Below the pieces are notes generated by a model, which had not been told where the DNA came from, ran no database searches, and saw only the letters and a list, made by a program, of their open reading frames with translations. Shown in pieces: positions 46,893 through 54,596 of a stretch of DNA of 64,000 bases (position 1 is its first letter; each line of letters begins with the position of its first letter). The position numbers and the translations under genes were made by a program. The stretch is from Gp7-AA6 sp036395755 (GTDB lineage Bacteria; Acidobacteriota; Thermoanaerobaculia; UBA5066; Gp7-AA6). The DNA lies in assembly GCA_036395755.1 (NCBI GenBank), contig DASWCZ010000028.1:1-64000 (forward strand), in the 5' to 3' direction.

Positions 46893-48053
46893 TCATGATT
46901 TTTCTCCTTCGACCCGGACCCGGTCGCCGTCGCGGATCTCGCCGGAAGAGGAGGAGACCAGCCGCTCCCCTCCCGAGAGGCCTTCGACGATCTCGACCTG
47001 GCCCTCTTTCTCCGGACCGGCCTTGACCGGCTGAAATCGCGCGCGGTCGTCGACGATACGGAACACGCCGGTCCGCCCATCCACCGTCCGGATCGCCGAT
47101 TTCGGGACCAGAACCCGCGTGCGACCGGTCTTTCCCTGGGTCGGCTCCGCCGTGAACGAGACGCGCGCCGAGAGGTCCGGAAGGATCTTCTCGTCCGCGT
47201 CTGAGAATGCGACCTTCACTCGGACGGTCGCCTTCTGCCGGTCGGCCGCCGGCACGATCTGTCTCAGAAAGCCGTGGTAGGTCTTGGCCGGCACGGCGTC
47301 GAGAGTGATCTCGGCTGGCTGTTTCGGGCCGAGCTTCGACAGGTTTGCTTCGTTGACATCCGCTCCTACGTAGAGCGTCGAGAACTCCACCAGCGTCACG
47401 ATCGCGCCGCCCGAGCCTCCGCCCGACGGCGAGGAGCCGAACGGCGAAACCGCTTCGCCCACGAAGGCGCGCTTCGCGGTGACGACTCCGCCGAAGGGCG
47501 CCCGGATCACCGTGTAGTCGAGCAATGCCCGGACGTACCGCACGGCGGCGCGGCTCGTCGCTTCCGCCGCCACGGCGGCGTCGAGCGACGCCTTCGGAGA
47601 GAGCCCCTCCCCGTGAAGGGAGCGTTGCCTCTCGAGCTCCGCCCGGGCGTTGACCCACGAAGCCTCCTTTTCGGCGAGCTGCGCGTCCAAGTCGGTGTGG
47701 TCGAGGCGGGCGATGAGGTCCCCGGTCTTCACGCGCGAGCCTTCGGTGACGCTCAACTCCGTGATCCGGGAAGTGATCTTCGGGGAGAGGTCCGCCTTGC
47801 GCTCCGCTTCGACGTAGCCGGTGGACGTCAGGAGAGTGGTCGCCTGACCCTCCGTCAGGAGAGACGCGGTGACCGCTTCGACGGACCTGGGACGCAGAGT
47901 CCGGCCCGCGAAAAAGTACGCCGCCGCACCGGCCGCGACCACCAGGATCGCGCCGCCGAGCAGCAATCCCCTCGGGCGGCCGGACTTCTCCGGCTCCCTC
48001 CGGATTCGGAGAGCGGAGAGATCCGGCGCTGGACGGCTGTTCTCCTGGCTCAT
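46893..48053 (-). CDS. periplasmic adaptor protein (HlyD/MacA family)
   Basis: A 386-residue membrane fusion protein. One N-terminal membrane helix (about 30-50) is followed by a biotinyl-lipoyl-like half ('GYVEAERKADLSPKITSRITELSVTEGSRVKTGDLIARLDHTDL'), a helical hairpin (about 125-170), the second lipoyl half ('YTVIRAPFGGVVTAKRAFVGEAVSP') and beta-barrel domains. 'GSSPSGGGSGGAIVTLVEFSTLYVGADVNE' has a glycine-rich insert. It links the permeases to an outer-membrane channel, which is not in the window. It is the first gene of the operon; an in-frame ATG at 48080 is an alternative start. Confidence 0.9.
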   Translation of the reverse strand: MSQENSRPAPDLSALRIRREPEKSGRPRGLLLGGAILVVAAGAAAYFFAGRTLRPRSVEAVTASLLTEGQATTLLTSTGYVEAERKADLSPKITSRITELSVTEGSRVKTGDLIARLDHTDLDAQLAEKEASWVNARAELERQRSLHGEGLSPKASLDAAVAAEATSRAAVRYVRALLDYTVIRAPFGGVVTAKRAFVGEAVSPFGSSPSGGGSGGAIVTLVEFSTLYVGADVNEANLSKLGPKQPAEITLDAVPAKTYHGFLRQIVPAADRQKATVRVKVAFSDADEKILPDLSARVSFTAEPTQGKTGRTRVLVPKSAIRTVDGRTGVFRIVDDRARFQPVKAGPEKEGQVEIVEGLSGGERLVSSSSGEIRDGDRVRVEGEKS

Positions 48054-48100
48054 TTCTCGGAAGCCGCCCATTCTATTCATTCCCCAGACTGAATAAGGAT

Positions 48101-48133
48101 GCGGGTGCAGGCCCGCGGGGCCTGTCCCCGCGA
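48101..48133. repeat. palindromic GGGGACAGG/CCTGCACCC repeat, copy 3 (inverted)
   Basis: Same element in the opposite orientation: GGGTGCAGGCCC (48104-48115) and GGGCCTGTCCCC (48118-48129). It lies between the divergent adaptor gene and the secreted-protein gene at 48173. Confidence 0.85.
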
Positions 48134-48172
48134 CTTGCTCAAGGCGGCGCGGAACGTGCAACAATTCCCGGT

Positions 48173-48748
48173 ATGCGGCTCGTGGCCCGTCTTCTCGCCG
48201 CGGCGGTCTTGGTCGCGCTCCTCGCGCCGCCCGCTGCGGGCGCCGCCGAGCCTATGGTTTACCGGATCGAGCTCGCGGGCGGGCAGCAGATCATCGCGCG
48301 CACGCCGCCCGTTCCGCACGGAACCCGGCTCGTTTTCTCCCGCTACCCCGACGGCGCGCTCATGAGCCTGAAGCGCTCGGACGTCTCTCGCGTCGTCACC
48401 GTTGCGCTCGCGAAGACGGCGGACGTGCATAAGCCCCGGCCCGGAGAGGTCATCGTCCTCGGGGCAACGGGCGAGCACGGTGCGAGTTCGACGCCCTCTG
48501 AAGCGGCGGGTGTGATGCGCCCCGGAGAAGCGCCGGATGGGAAGGCACTCTTGAACCCCTCACGCGACTATCGTCCCGGCTGGGACTCGAAGCAGGTTCC
48601 GGGACAGACGCTCCCATACCCGGCGTCGCCGAACGATTACCGTGAAGGACGGTCGTTCGCTTATCCGCCGGGCACCGCGGTCCAGACGGCTCCGGGACAG
48701 CCGCCGACCGGCGTGCCGAGCGGAGAGCCGCCGAAGCCCCCCCAGTAA
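48173..48748 (+). CDS. secreted protein, tandem paralogue A, unknown function
   Basis: A 191-residue protein with a signal peptide (VARLLAAAVLVALLAPPAAGAA). Residues 28-75, 'MVYRIELAGGQQIIARTPPVPHGTRLVFSRYPDGALMSLKRSDVSRVV', align with residues 23-67 of the protein at 48880. The C-terminal half is proline- and glycine-rich ('GQPPTGVPSGEPPKPPQ'). No known domain is recognised. 'GEVIVLGATGEHGASSTP' resembles part of the protein at 40991. Confidence 0.75.
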   Translation: MRLVARLLAAAVLVALLAPPAAGAAEPMVYRIELAGGQQIIARTPPVPHGTRLVFSRYPDGALMSLKRSDVSRVVTVALAKTADVHKPRPGEVIVLGATGEHGASSTPSEAAGVMRPGEAPDGKALLNPSRDYRPGWDSKQVPGQTLPYPASPNDYREGRSFAYPPGTAVQTAPGQPPTGVPSGEPPKPPQ

Positions 48749-48749
48749 T

Positions 48750-48789
48750 GTCGCGGGGACAGGTCCTACGGACCTGCACCCGCATCCTT
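48750..48789. repeat. palindromic GGGGACAGG/CCTGCACCC repeat, copy 4
   Basis: GCGGGGACAGGTCC and GGACCTGCACCCGC flank a TAC loop. It starts 2 nt after the stop of the gene at 48173 and is followed within 2 nt by copy 5. Confidence 0.85.
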
Positions 48790-48790
48790 C

Positions 48791-48831
48791 AATCGCGGGG
48801 ACAGGCCCTGCGGACCTGCACCCGCATCCTC
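48791..48831. repeat. palindromic GGGGACAGG/CCTGCACCC repeat, copy 5
   Basis: GCGGGGACAGGCCC and GGACCTGCACCCGC flank a TGC loop. It is in direct tandem with copy 4, and both end in CGCATCCT. Confidence 0.85.
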
Positions 48832-48879
48832 AAATCCCCCTGCGAGAAGAGTGATAGCTTTGCTGCGAGGGATACGGTG

Positions 48880-49275
48880 ATGGCGAAACGTCTAGCGGTG
48901 GCCACAGTTCTTCTCGTTTGTGCATTCGCGCTCGGCGCGGAAGAAGCGCTCTACCAGATCGATCTGGTTCCCTCGGGCAAGCTGATCTCCCGCGATCTCC
49001 CGGCGCTGAAAGGAACGACCTACCTCTTCCATCAGTACCCCACGGGCACACTCATCAGCGTTCGCAAGTCGACCGTGAAACAGATCACCCGGATGTCTCC
49101 GACCGCCGCGGCGGCAGTGAATCCAACTTCGATCGTGCCGATCCGAGACCTCGCCTTTCAGGGCCCCAGGACCGGTTCGTCCGGTGGCAGGTACTCGCAA
49201 ATCGATCACGCTCGGAGCGCGGCCGCAGCCGCGAACGCGGGCACGGCGGCGCGGACCGCGGCTCCGCCGGACTAA
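48880..49275 (+). CDS. secreted protein, tandem paralogue B, unknown function
   Basis: A 131-residue protein with a signal peptide (AVATVLLVCAFALGAE). The core 'LYQIDLVPSGKLISRDLPALKGTTYLFHQYPTGTLISVRKSTVKQIT' aligns with the paralogue at 48173: the hydrophobic pattern Y-x-I-x-L and the 'YPxGxLxSxxxSxV' segment are shared. The C-terminus is Ala/Gly-rich and disordered. The frame is open 132 nt upstream across both repeats, but ATG 48880 gives the signal peptide. Confidence 0.72.
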   Translation: MAKRLAVATVLLVCAFALGAEEALYQIDLVPSGKLISRDLPALKGTTYLFHQYPTGTLISVRKSTVKQITRMSPTAAAAVNPTSIVPIRDLAFQGPRTGSSGGRYSQIDHARSAAAAANAGTAARTAAPPD

Positions 49276-49316
49276 CCAGCCGGTCTTCGGCGCGTGCTTC
49301 TCGCGCGCCGCGCGAC

Positions 49317-50723
49317 TCAGATGTGGCGGGAGTGCCCGCCCACGGCCTCGGCGGCTTCCTGGATCGCTTCCGACAGCGTGGGATGCGCGTGGATCGTCCG
49401 AACCAGCTCCTCCGACGTCGCCTCGAGCTTCAACGCCGCTCCGGCCTCCGCGATGAGCTCCGTCGCCCTCGGGCCGATGATGTGCACGCCCAGGACTTCG
49501 TCGTATTTCTTCTCGCCGACGATCTTCACGAACCCGGCTGTCTCGTTGACGATGCGCGCCTTTGGGTTCGCGGAGAAAGGGAACTTCCCCACCGCCACGT
49601 CGTAGCCCCGCTCGCGGGCCGCGGCCTCCGTCAGACCGATGGAAGCGACCTCGGGCGCGCAGTAGGTGCAACCCGGGACCTGGTCGTAGTTCAAGGGGCG
49701 CGTTTCGCCCTTCGCCATGCGCTCGACCGCCACGACGCCTTCCGCCGACGCGACGTGCGCGAGCCACGGAGTGGGAACGACGTCCCCGATCGCGTAGACG
49801 TTCGGGACGTTCGTCTGCATCCACTGGTCGACCCGGATGTAGCCGCGGTCGGTCGCGACGCCGAGCGCCTCCAGGCCGATCCCCTCGGAAAGAGGCTTGC
49901 GCCCCACGGCGAGGAGGATCTTTTCCGCGCGGAAAGTCTCGGTCTTGCCCCCCGAGGATCGGGCGATCACTTCGACCCCCGCGTCGCTCCGGGTGACGCG
50001 CTCGACGCGGGTATCGACGTAGACCGCGATGCCCTGCCGCTTGAACGACGCCGCGAGCTCGCGGGAAACCTCTTCGTCCTCGAGCGGGACGATGCGCGGC
50101 AGGATCTCGACCACCGTCGTCTTCGCGCCGAAGCGCGAGAAAATGGAAGCGAATTCGACTCCGACCGCTCCGGAGCCGATCACGACGAGAGACTTCGGGA
50201 CCTCCGCGAGCTCGAGGATCGAGTCGGACGAGAGCACTCCCTTGTGGTCGATCTCGATGCCCGGGAGCGATCGTGGCGTCGATCCCGTCGCGATCAAGAT
50301 GTTCTTCGCCGAGTAGGCGGTTTCCGCGCCCTCCGGGCCGGCGACAGAGATTTTCCCGGAACCGACGATCCGCCCGAAGCCGGTCGCGATATCGACCTTG
50401 TTCTTCTTCATCAGATACGAGACGCCGTTCGTCGACTGGCGGACGACCTTCTCCTTGTGCTTCATGGTCGCGGGAAAATCGAGCCGGACCTCGCGCGCCG
50501 TGACCCCGACTTCCGCGCCGTGCCGCGCTTCCTCGAGGACGTCCGCCGTATGGAGGAGCGCCTTCGTGGGAATGCACCCGCGCAGCGTGCAGACGCCTCC
50601 GAGCTTCGGCTCCCGCTCGACGATCAGGACCGACATGCCCAGCTGGGCGGCGCGGATCGCGGCGACGTAACCACCCGGACCCGACCCGATGATCGCAACG
50701 TCGTACGTTTTGGATCCGTTCAT
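49317..50723 (-). CDS. lpd: dihydrolipoyl dehydrogenase (E3)
   Basis: A 468-residue flavoprotein disulfide reductase. The FAD motif is 'AIIGSGPGGYVAAIRAAQLG', the redox-active pair is 'GGVCTLRGCIPTKALLH' (CxxxxC), the NAD motif is 'VVIGSGAVGVEFASIFSRFGA', and the C-terminus has the catalytic 'HAHPTLSEAIQEA' (His-Glu). The usual 'GGTCLNVGC' is GGVCTLRGC here, as in a subset of bacterial E3 proteins. It reoxidises lipoamide for 2-oxoacid dehydrogenases or glycine cleavage, but no E1/E2 genes are nearby. Confidence 0.95.
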   Translation of the reverse strand: MNGSKTYDVAIIGSGPGGYVAAIRAAQLGMSVLIVEREPKLGGVCTLRGCIPTKALLHTADVLEEARHGAEVGVTAREVRLDFPATMKHKEKVVRQSTNGVSYLMKKNKVDIATGFGRIVGSGKISVAGPEGAETAYSAKNILIATGSTPRSLPGIEIDHKGVLSSDSILELAEVPKSLVVIGSGAVGVEFASIFSRFGAKTTVVEILPRIVPLEDEEVSRELAASFKRQGIAVYVDTRVERVTRSDAGVEVIARSSGGKTETFRAEKILLAVGRKPLSEGIGLEALGVATDRGYIRVDQWMQTNVPNVYAIGDVVPTPWLAHVASAEGVVAVERMAKGETRPLNYDQVPGCTYCAPEVASIGLTEAAARERGYDVAVGKFPFSANPKARIVNETAGFVKIVGEKKYDEVLGVHIIGPRATELIAEAGAALKLEATSEELVRTIHAHPTLSEAIQEAAEAVGGHSRHI

Positions 50724-50777
50724 CCGCTTCTCTTAAGTGCGCGCGAAGCCTATCAGCGGGTTCGGAATTCCGGCCTC

Positions 50778-50783
50778 TATAAT
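50778..50783 (+). promoter_or_regulatory. TATAAT -10 box for a possibly leaderless transcript
   Basis: A perfect TATAAT lies 6 nt before the GTG start at 50790, so transcription would start at or next to the start codon. No clear TTGACA-like -35 is seen at 16-18 nt upstream. Confidence 0.45.
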
Positions 50784-50789
50784 CCTCGC

Positions 50790-51938
50790 GTGTCCGGGCG
50801 CCGCTCGCCGATTCCGCTCCTGGCGCTCGCCGGAATCCTTTCTCTCTCGAAGTGCGGAGGCGAGAAGACGCCGGGGGCGGAGGGCATTCAAGTCGGCTTC
50901 TACGGAGCGTTGACCGGGCCGACCGCCACGTTCGCGCTGTCCGGGAAGAACGGCGTCGCGCTGGCGATCGAGGAGCTGAACGCCGCCGGCGGCGTGCTCG
51001 GCGGCAAGCGCATGGAGCTCCTGGTCGAGGACGACCGCGGGGAGGCGACCGAAGCGGCTTCCGCCGTCTCGAAGCTCATTACGCGCGATCACGTCGTCGC
51101 TGTCATCGGGGAGCAGGCCTCTTCCCGCACGATTGCCGCCGCTCCGATCGCGCAGAGCTACCGCATCCCGATGATCTCTCCGACGTCCACGAACGTGGAG
51201 GTTACGAAGAAGGGGGACTACATCTTCCGAGTCTGCTTCACCGACCCGTACCAGGGCGCCGTGATCTCGACCTTCGCACGCAACAACCTGCAGGCAAAGT
51301 CGGCGGCGCAGCTCGTGGACGTGCGCAATGACTACAGTGTCGGTCTGGCGCAGGCTTTCCGCGACTCGTTCACCAGGTCGGGAGGTCGCGTGGTCGCGGA
51401 ATTGAAATACTCTGAGGGAGACAGCGACTTTTCCGCTCAGATCACGGCCATCCGGCCGCTCGACCCGGACGTGCTCGTCGTTCCCGGGTACTACACGGAT
51501 GCGGGCTTGATCGCGCGCCAGGCGAAGGCGCTCGGGCTTCGCGCCGTCCTGCTCGGCGGCGACGGATGGGACTCGCCGAAATTGACCGAGATCGGCGGAG
51601 ACGCGGTGGAGGGCGCGTACTTTTCCAATCACTACTCTGCGGACGACCCCTCTCCGGCAGTGCGCCGGTTCGTCGGCGCGTATCAAAAGAAATACGGCGT
51701 CTCACCCGACTCGATCGCCGCCCTTTCCTACGACGCCCTCCGGTTGCTCGCCGACGCGATCTCGCGGGCCGGCTCGACGGAGGGAAAGCGCGTGCGCGAC
51801 GCGCTCGCCGACACGAAGGACTACGCCGCGGTGTCCGGCAAGATCTCGATGGACGCCGACCGCAATCCGATCAAGCCGGCGGTGATTCTCAAAGTCGAAG
51901 GTGGCCGCTTTCGGTTCGTGGCGTCCGTGGCGCCGTGA
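50790..51938 (+). CDS. orphan Liv-type substrate-binding lipoprotein
   Basis: A 382-residue periplasmic binding protein (Peripla_BP_6), clearly related to LivK at 4426: both have 'GDYIFRVCFxDP', 'DVRNDYSVGL', 'GGDGWDSP' and 'IKPAVxLKxExGxF'. The signal ends 'ILSLSKCGGE', so Cys22 could be lipidated although Lys at -1 is unusual. The GTG start follows a TATAAT box by 6 nt. No permease or ATPase gene is adjacent; it may use the LivHMGF transporter at 946-4348 with a different ligand, or act as a sensor domain. Confidence 0.9.
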   Translation: MSGRRSPIPLLALAGILSLSKCGGEKTPGAEGIQVGFYGALTGPTATFALSGKNGVALAIEELNAAGGVLGGKRMELLVEDDRGEATEAASAVSKLITRDHVVAVIGEQASSRTIAAAPIAQSYRIPMISPTSTNVEVTKKGDYIFRVCFTDPYQGAVISTFARNNLQAKSAAQLVDVRNDYSVGLAQAFRDSFTRSGGRVVAELKYSEGDSDFSAQITAIRPLDPDVLVVPGYYTDAGLIARQAKALGLRAVLLGGDGWDSPKLTEIGGDAVEGAYFSNHYSADDPSPAVRRFVGAYQKKYGVSPDSIAALSYDALRLLADAISRAGSTEGKRVRDALADTKDYAAVSGKISMDADRNPIKPAVILKVEGGRFRFVASVAP

Positions 51939-52038
51939 GAATTACGGACACGTGCTGTGCGTGATCGACACCAGCTCGGTGCGCTCGTCCCCGCCCTTGA
52001 CGACCGCGCCGCGGAGACCCGGGGCTTTCGCCCGGAGG

Positions 52039-52686
52039 TCAATGCGAAGGCGCCGGCGCTGCTTCGAAATCGAACTCGTCGAACGAGACCGCCCCCGGAC
52101 CCATCGTCGCCAGACCCACGCGACCCGAGATGGGATGCGGATCGCTCGCTTTGACGAGCGGCTTGTCGTTCCAACGCGCGACGATCGAGGGCCCCGACGC
52201 CGTGATCGCGAGAGTTCCCCACTCCTGCGAAAGCTCCGCCTTTCCGTGGTCGAGCTCGGTCCCCTTGCCGGCCCGATAGGACCAGAGGCGGGCGTTGCCG
52301 CTCCCGAGGTCGACTAAGAGCAGAACGAATTCCTTCGCGCCGGCGGCTCGCAGGACGACGCCGCCCAAGCCCGACCCTTTGCGGAGACCCACCGAGAGAG
52401 TTCCGTCTTCGAACGTGTAAGTCCTCCGCAGGGCGACGGCGATCGAGCCGGCGGGTCGCGCGTCGAGCGTCTGAAGCAGCTTGTTGGGAGCGGAAGGAGG
52501 GTTGAAATCCGCGAGGACTTTCCACGCGGCCTCCCCGGGAGCGCCCCAGACGACCAGGTCGAAGAACCCCGGCTCGCGCATCGGGGCGTCGGAATCGAAG
52601 TGGTTGCGGATCTTCTCGGCCCGCGCCGCGGACGCCAGAAGGAGCGCGCCGAGCGCGAGAGAGGCAACGATTCGAGCCCGGGACAT
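52039..52686 (-). CDS. secreted LamG-like (concanavalin-fold) protein
   Basis: A 215-residue protein with a signal peptide (IVASLALGALLLASAARA). The mature part has the strand order of a LamG/3-keto-disaccharide-hydrolase-like beta sandwich: 'YTFEDGTLSVGLRKGSGLGGVVLRA', 'EFVLLLVDLGSGNARLWSYRAGKGTELDHGKAELSQEWGTLAI' and 'IVARWNDKPLVKASDPHPISGRVGLATMGPGAVSFDEFDFE'. These usually bind or cleave carbohydrates. No catalytic residue can be assigned. It is divergent from the gene at 52729. Confidence 0.75.
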   Translation of the reverse strand: MSRARIVASLALGALLLASAARAEKIRNHFDSDAPMREPGFFDLVVWGAPGEAAWKVLADFNPPSAPNKLLQTLDARPAGSIAVALRRTYTFEDGTLSVGLRKGSGLGGVVLRAAGAKEFVLLLVDLGSGNARLWSYRAGKGTELDHGKAELSQEWGTLAITASGPSIVARWNDKPLVKASDPHPISGRVGLATMGPGAVSFDEFDFEAAPAPSH

Positions 52687-52728
52687 CGAGGAGAGAAAAG
52701 GGGTTCCCGGCCGGTAAAATTCCCCGGA

Positions 52729-53016
52729 ATGGCTCCCTCGGGAAGGAACGTCCGCAGCTATCGCGTCGAGCGGGAAGGGTTTGCGTTCGTTCTCGATCCC
52801 GACGGAGTCCGGGCCGTGAAGGCGCTTCCCGACTTCGAGGGCCGCGAGGAGCCCGCGGTCGCGGAAGAATTCCTCCGAACGCGAGCGGAAGGCTGGGCGG
52901 ACGCGCTCGAGGCCGCGGGAGCGGCCAGGGGTGACTACTCGGTCCGCGTGGATGGCCGGCAGGGAAAGGCCCATCTGTCGCGGGCAGGTCTGCTGGTGTT
53001 CTCGGCGGACCTCTAG
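52729..53016 (+). CDS. small protein, unknown family (convergent paralogue A)
   Basis: A 95-residue protein without signal peptide or membrane segment. 'GFAFVLDPDGVRAVKALPDFEGREEPAVAEEFLRTRAEGWADAL' aligns with 'GYSFQLEPPDLANLRELPNARGKSDEELGKEFLEAHGDRLVAAI' of the gene at 53059, and both end with a V-x-V-D segment and a hydrophobic strand. The two are paralogues facing each other. No known domain is recognised. Confidence 0.7.
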   Translation: MAPSGRNVRSYRVEREGFAFVLDPDGVRAVKALPDFEGREEPAVAEEFLRTRAEGWADALEAAGAARGDYSVRVDGRQGKAHLSRAGLLVFSADL

Positions 53017-53058
53017 GAACCTGGCGAGAATCTCGGCCGACGGCTCGCGCCTCCCACC

Positions 53059-53451
53059 CTAAAAGCTGACGATTCCCCTCACCCGATTTCCCAGCGCGAG
53101 GAAAGCCTGCCTCGAGTACGGATCCACGAGAACCCGGAGCGACGCCGGCGCGGGCAGATCGTCCACGATCGCGGCGACGAGCCGATCGCCGTGCGCTTCG
53201 AGGAATTCCTTGCCGAGCTCTTCGTCGCTCTTTCCGCGCGCGTTCGGCAGCTCTCGAAGGTTGGCGAGGTCGGGGGGCTCGAGTTGAAACGAGTAGCCAG
53301 CCTGCTCCCGGAGAACCGGAGCCCGTTCCACGGAAAGGCTCGGGCGCGACGACGGCCGCCCGCCGGGAGCCGCAGCTTCCGACCGAGGACGGGGGGCTTC
53401 CACCTTGGGCTCGGGCGGGGGCGGCGGAACGTCGTTTTCCGGATCGTTCAT
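53059..53451 (-). CDS. small protein, unknown family (convergent paralogue B)
   Basis: A 130-residue protein. Residues 1-45 are proline-rich and charged (NDPENDVPPPPPEPK...), probably disordered; residues 48-130 are the conserved domain shared with the gene at 52729. The ATG overlaps the stop of the acyl-CoA dehydrogenase upstream (ATGA), so it is co-translated with it. Function unknown. Confidence 0.7.
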   Translation of the reverse strand: MNDPENDVPPPPPEPKVEAPRPRSEAAAPGGRPSSRPSLSVERAPVLREQAGYSFQLEPPDLANLRELPNARGKSDEELGKEFLEAHGDRLVAAIVDDLPAPASLRVLVDPYSRQAFLALGNRVRGIVSF

Positions 53452-54596
53452 CTCCCCGCCAGGATGTTCTTCGAAATCACGATGCGCTGAATCTCGCTCG
53501 TTCCCTCGTAGATCGTGGTCACGCGCGCGTCGCGGTAGTAGCGCTCGACCGGGTACTCCCTGGAGTAACCATATCCCCCGAAAATGGCCACCGCTCGCGC
53601 CGCGACGACGTTCGCCATTTCGGTCGCGAACACCTTCGCCATCGAGGACTCTTTCGAGTACCGCACGCCGGGGGTCTCCGAGCGAACCGCGGCCCGATAC
53701 GTCAGCCACTTCGCGGCCTCGATCTGCACCCGCATGTCCGCGATCTGAAAGGCAATCGCCTCGTGCTCGGCGATTTTCTTTCCGAAGGTCTCGCGGGTCT
53801 GCGCGTACTCGACCGACGCGTCGTATGCTGCACGCGCGATTCCGACACCCTGCGCGGCGATACCGATCCGAGAATGATCCAGGGTCGCCATCGCGATCGG
53901 AAACCCCTCCCCTTCCTCCCCCAGCCGGCGCCACTCTGGAACCCGGACGTCGTCGAAATAAACGGCCGCGGTTTTCGATGCGCGCAGCCCCATCTTTGCC
54001 TCGGGGGCGCCCACGCGAACACCCGGGTCGTCCGCGGAGACCAGGAACCCGGTGATGCCCCGCGTTCCCTGGTCGGGCTGGGTCATCGTCATGACCAGGT
54101 ACCAGCCCGCCTCACCGGCATTGGTGATCCAGGACTTGGCGCCGTCTAAGACGTAATCTCCGCCGTCGCGCCTCGCGCGCGTTTTCTGGTTCGCGGCATC
54201 CGAGCCGGACTGCGGCTCGGAAAGGGCGTAGGCGCCGAGAGTCCGCCCGGAAGCGACCTCCGAGAGGATCTCGCGCTTCTGCCGCTCCGACCCGTACTTC
54301 CAGACCGGGTAGCAGAACACGGAGTTGTTGACCGACATGATGACGGCCGTCGAGGCGCACACTCGCGCGAGCTCCTCGACCGCCAGGATGTACGAGAGCG
54401 CGTCTAGCCCTGCGCCGCCGTACTCCTCCGGGACCATCATCCCGAGGATCCCCATTTCGCCGAGCTTCCGGACGATGTTCCCGGGAAAACGTTCTTCTCT
54501 CTCCCTTTGGGCGACTCCCGGCGCGATCTCGTTCTCGGCAAAGTCGCGGACCGCCTCGCGGATGCGCTGCTGGTCGGCGGAGAGCTGGAAGTTCAT
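53448..54596 (-). CDS. acyl-CoA dehydrogenase
   Basis: A 382-residue flavoenzyme. N-terminal helices ('LSADQQRIREAVRDFAENEIAPGVAQREREERFP'), 'GMMVPEEYGGAGLDALSYILAVEELARVCAST', FAD-binding 'ALSEPQSGSDAANQKTRA' and 'SWITNA', and the catalytic base Glu in 'TIYEGTSEIQRIVISKNIL' are all present. The IYEGTSEIQ form is that of short-chain/butyryl-type dehydrogenases, so the likely substrate is a short- or medium-chain acyl-CoA. ATG 54596 overlaps the stop of the gene upstream. Electron-transfer flavoprotein genes are not in the window. Confidence 0.94.
   Translation of the reverse strand: MNFQLSADQQRIREAVRDFAENEIAPGVAQREREERFPGNIVRKLGEMGILGMMVPEEYGGAGLDALSYILAVEELARVCASTAVIMSVNNSVFCYPVWKYGSERQKREILSEVASGRTLGAYALSEPQSGSDAANQKTRARRDGGDYVLDGAKSWITNAGEAGWYLVMTMTQPDQGTRGITGFLVSADDPGVRVGAPEAKMGLRASKTAAVYFDDVRVPEWRRLGEEGEGFPIAMATLDHSRIGIAAQGVGIARAAYDASVEYAQTRETFGKKIAEHEAIAFQIADMRVQIEAAKWLTYRAAVRSETPGVRYSKESSMAKVFATEMANVVAARAVAIFGGYGYSREYPVERYYRDARVTTIYEGTSEIQRIVISKNILAGR

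Noticed and set aside
48918..51938. 1006-codon plus-strand frame
   Set aside because: Only the last 382 codons (from GTG 50790) are a real binding protein; the rest runs antisense to lpd.
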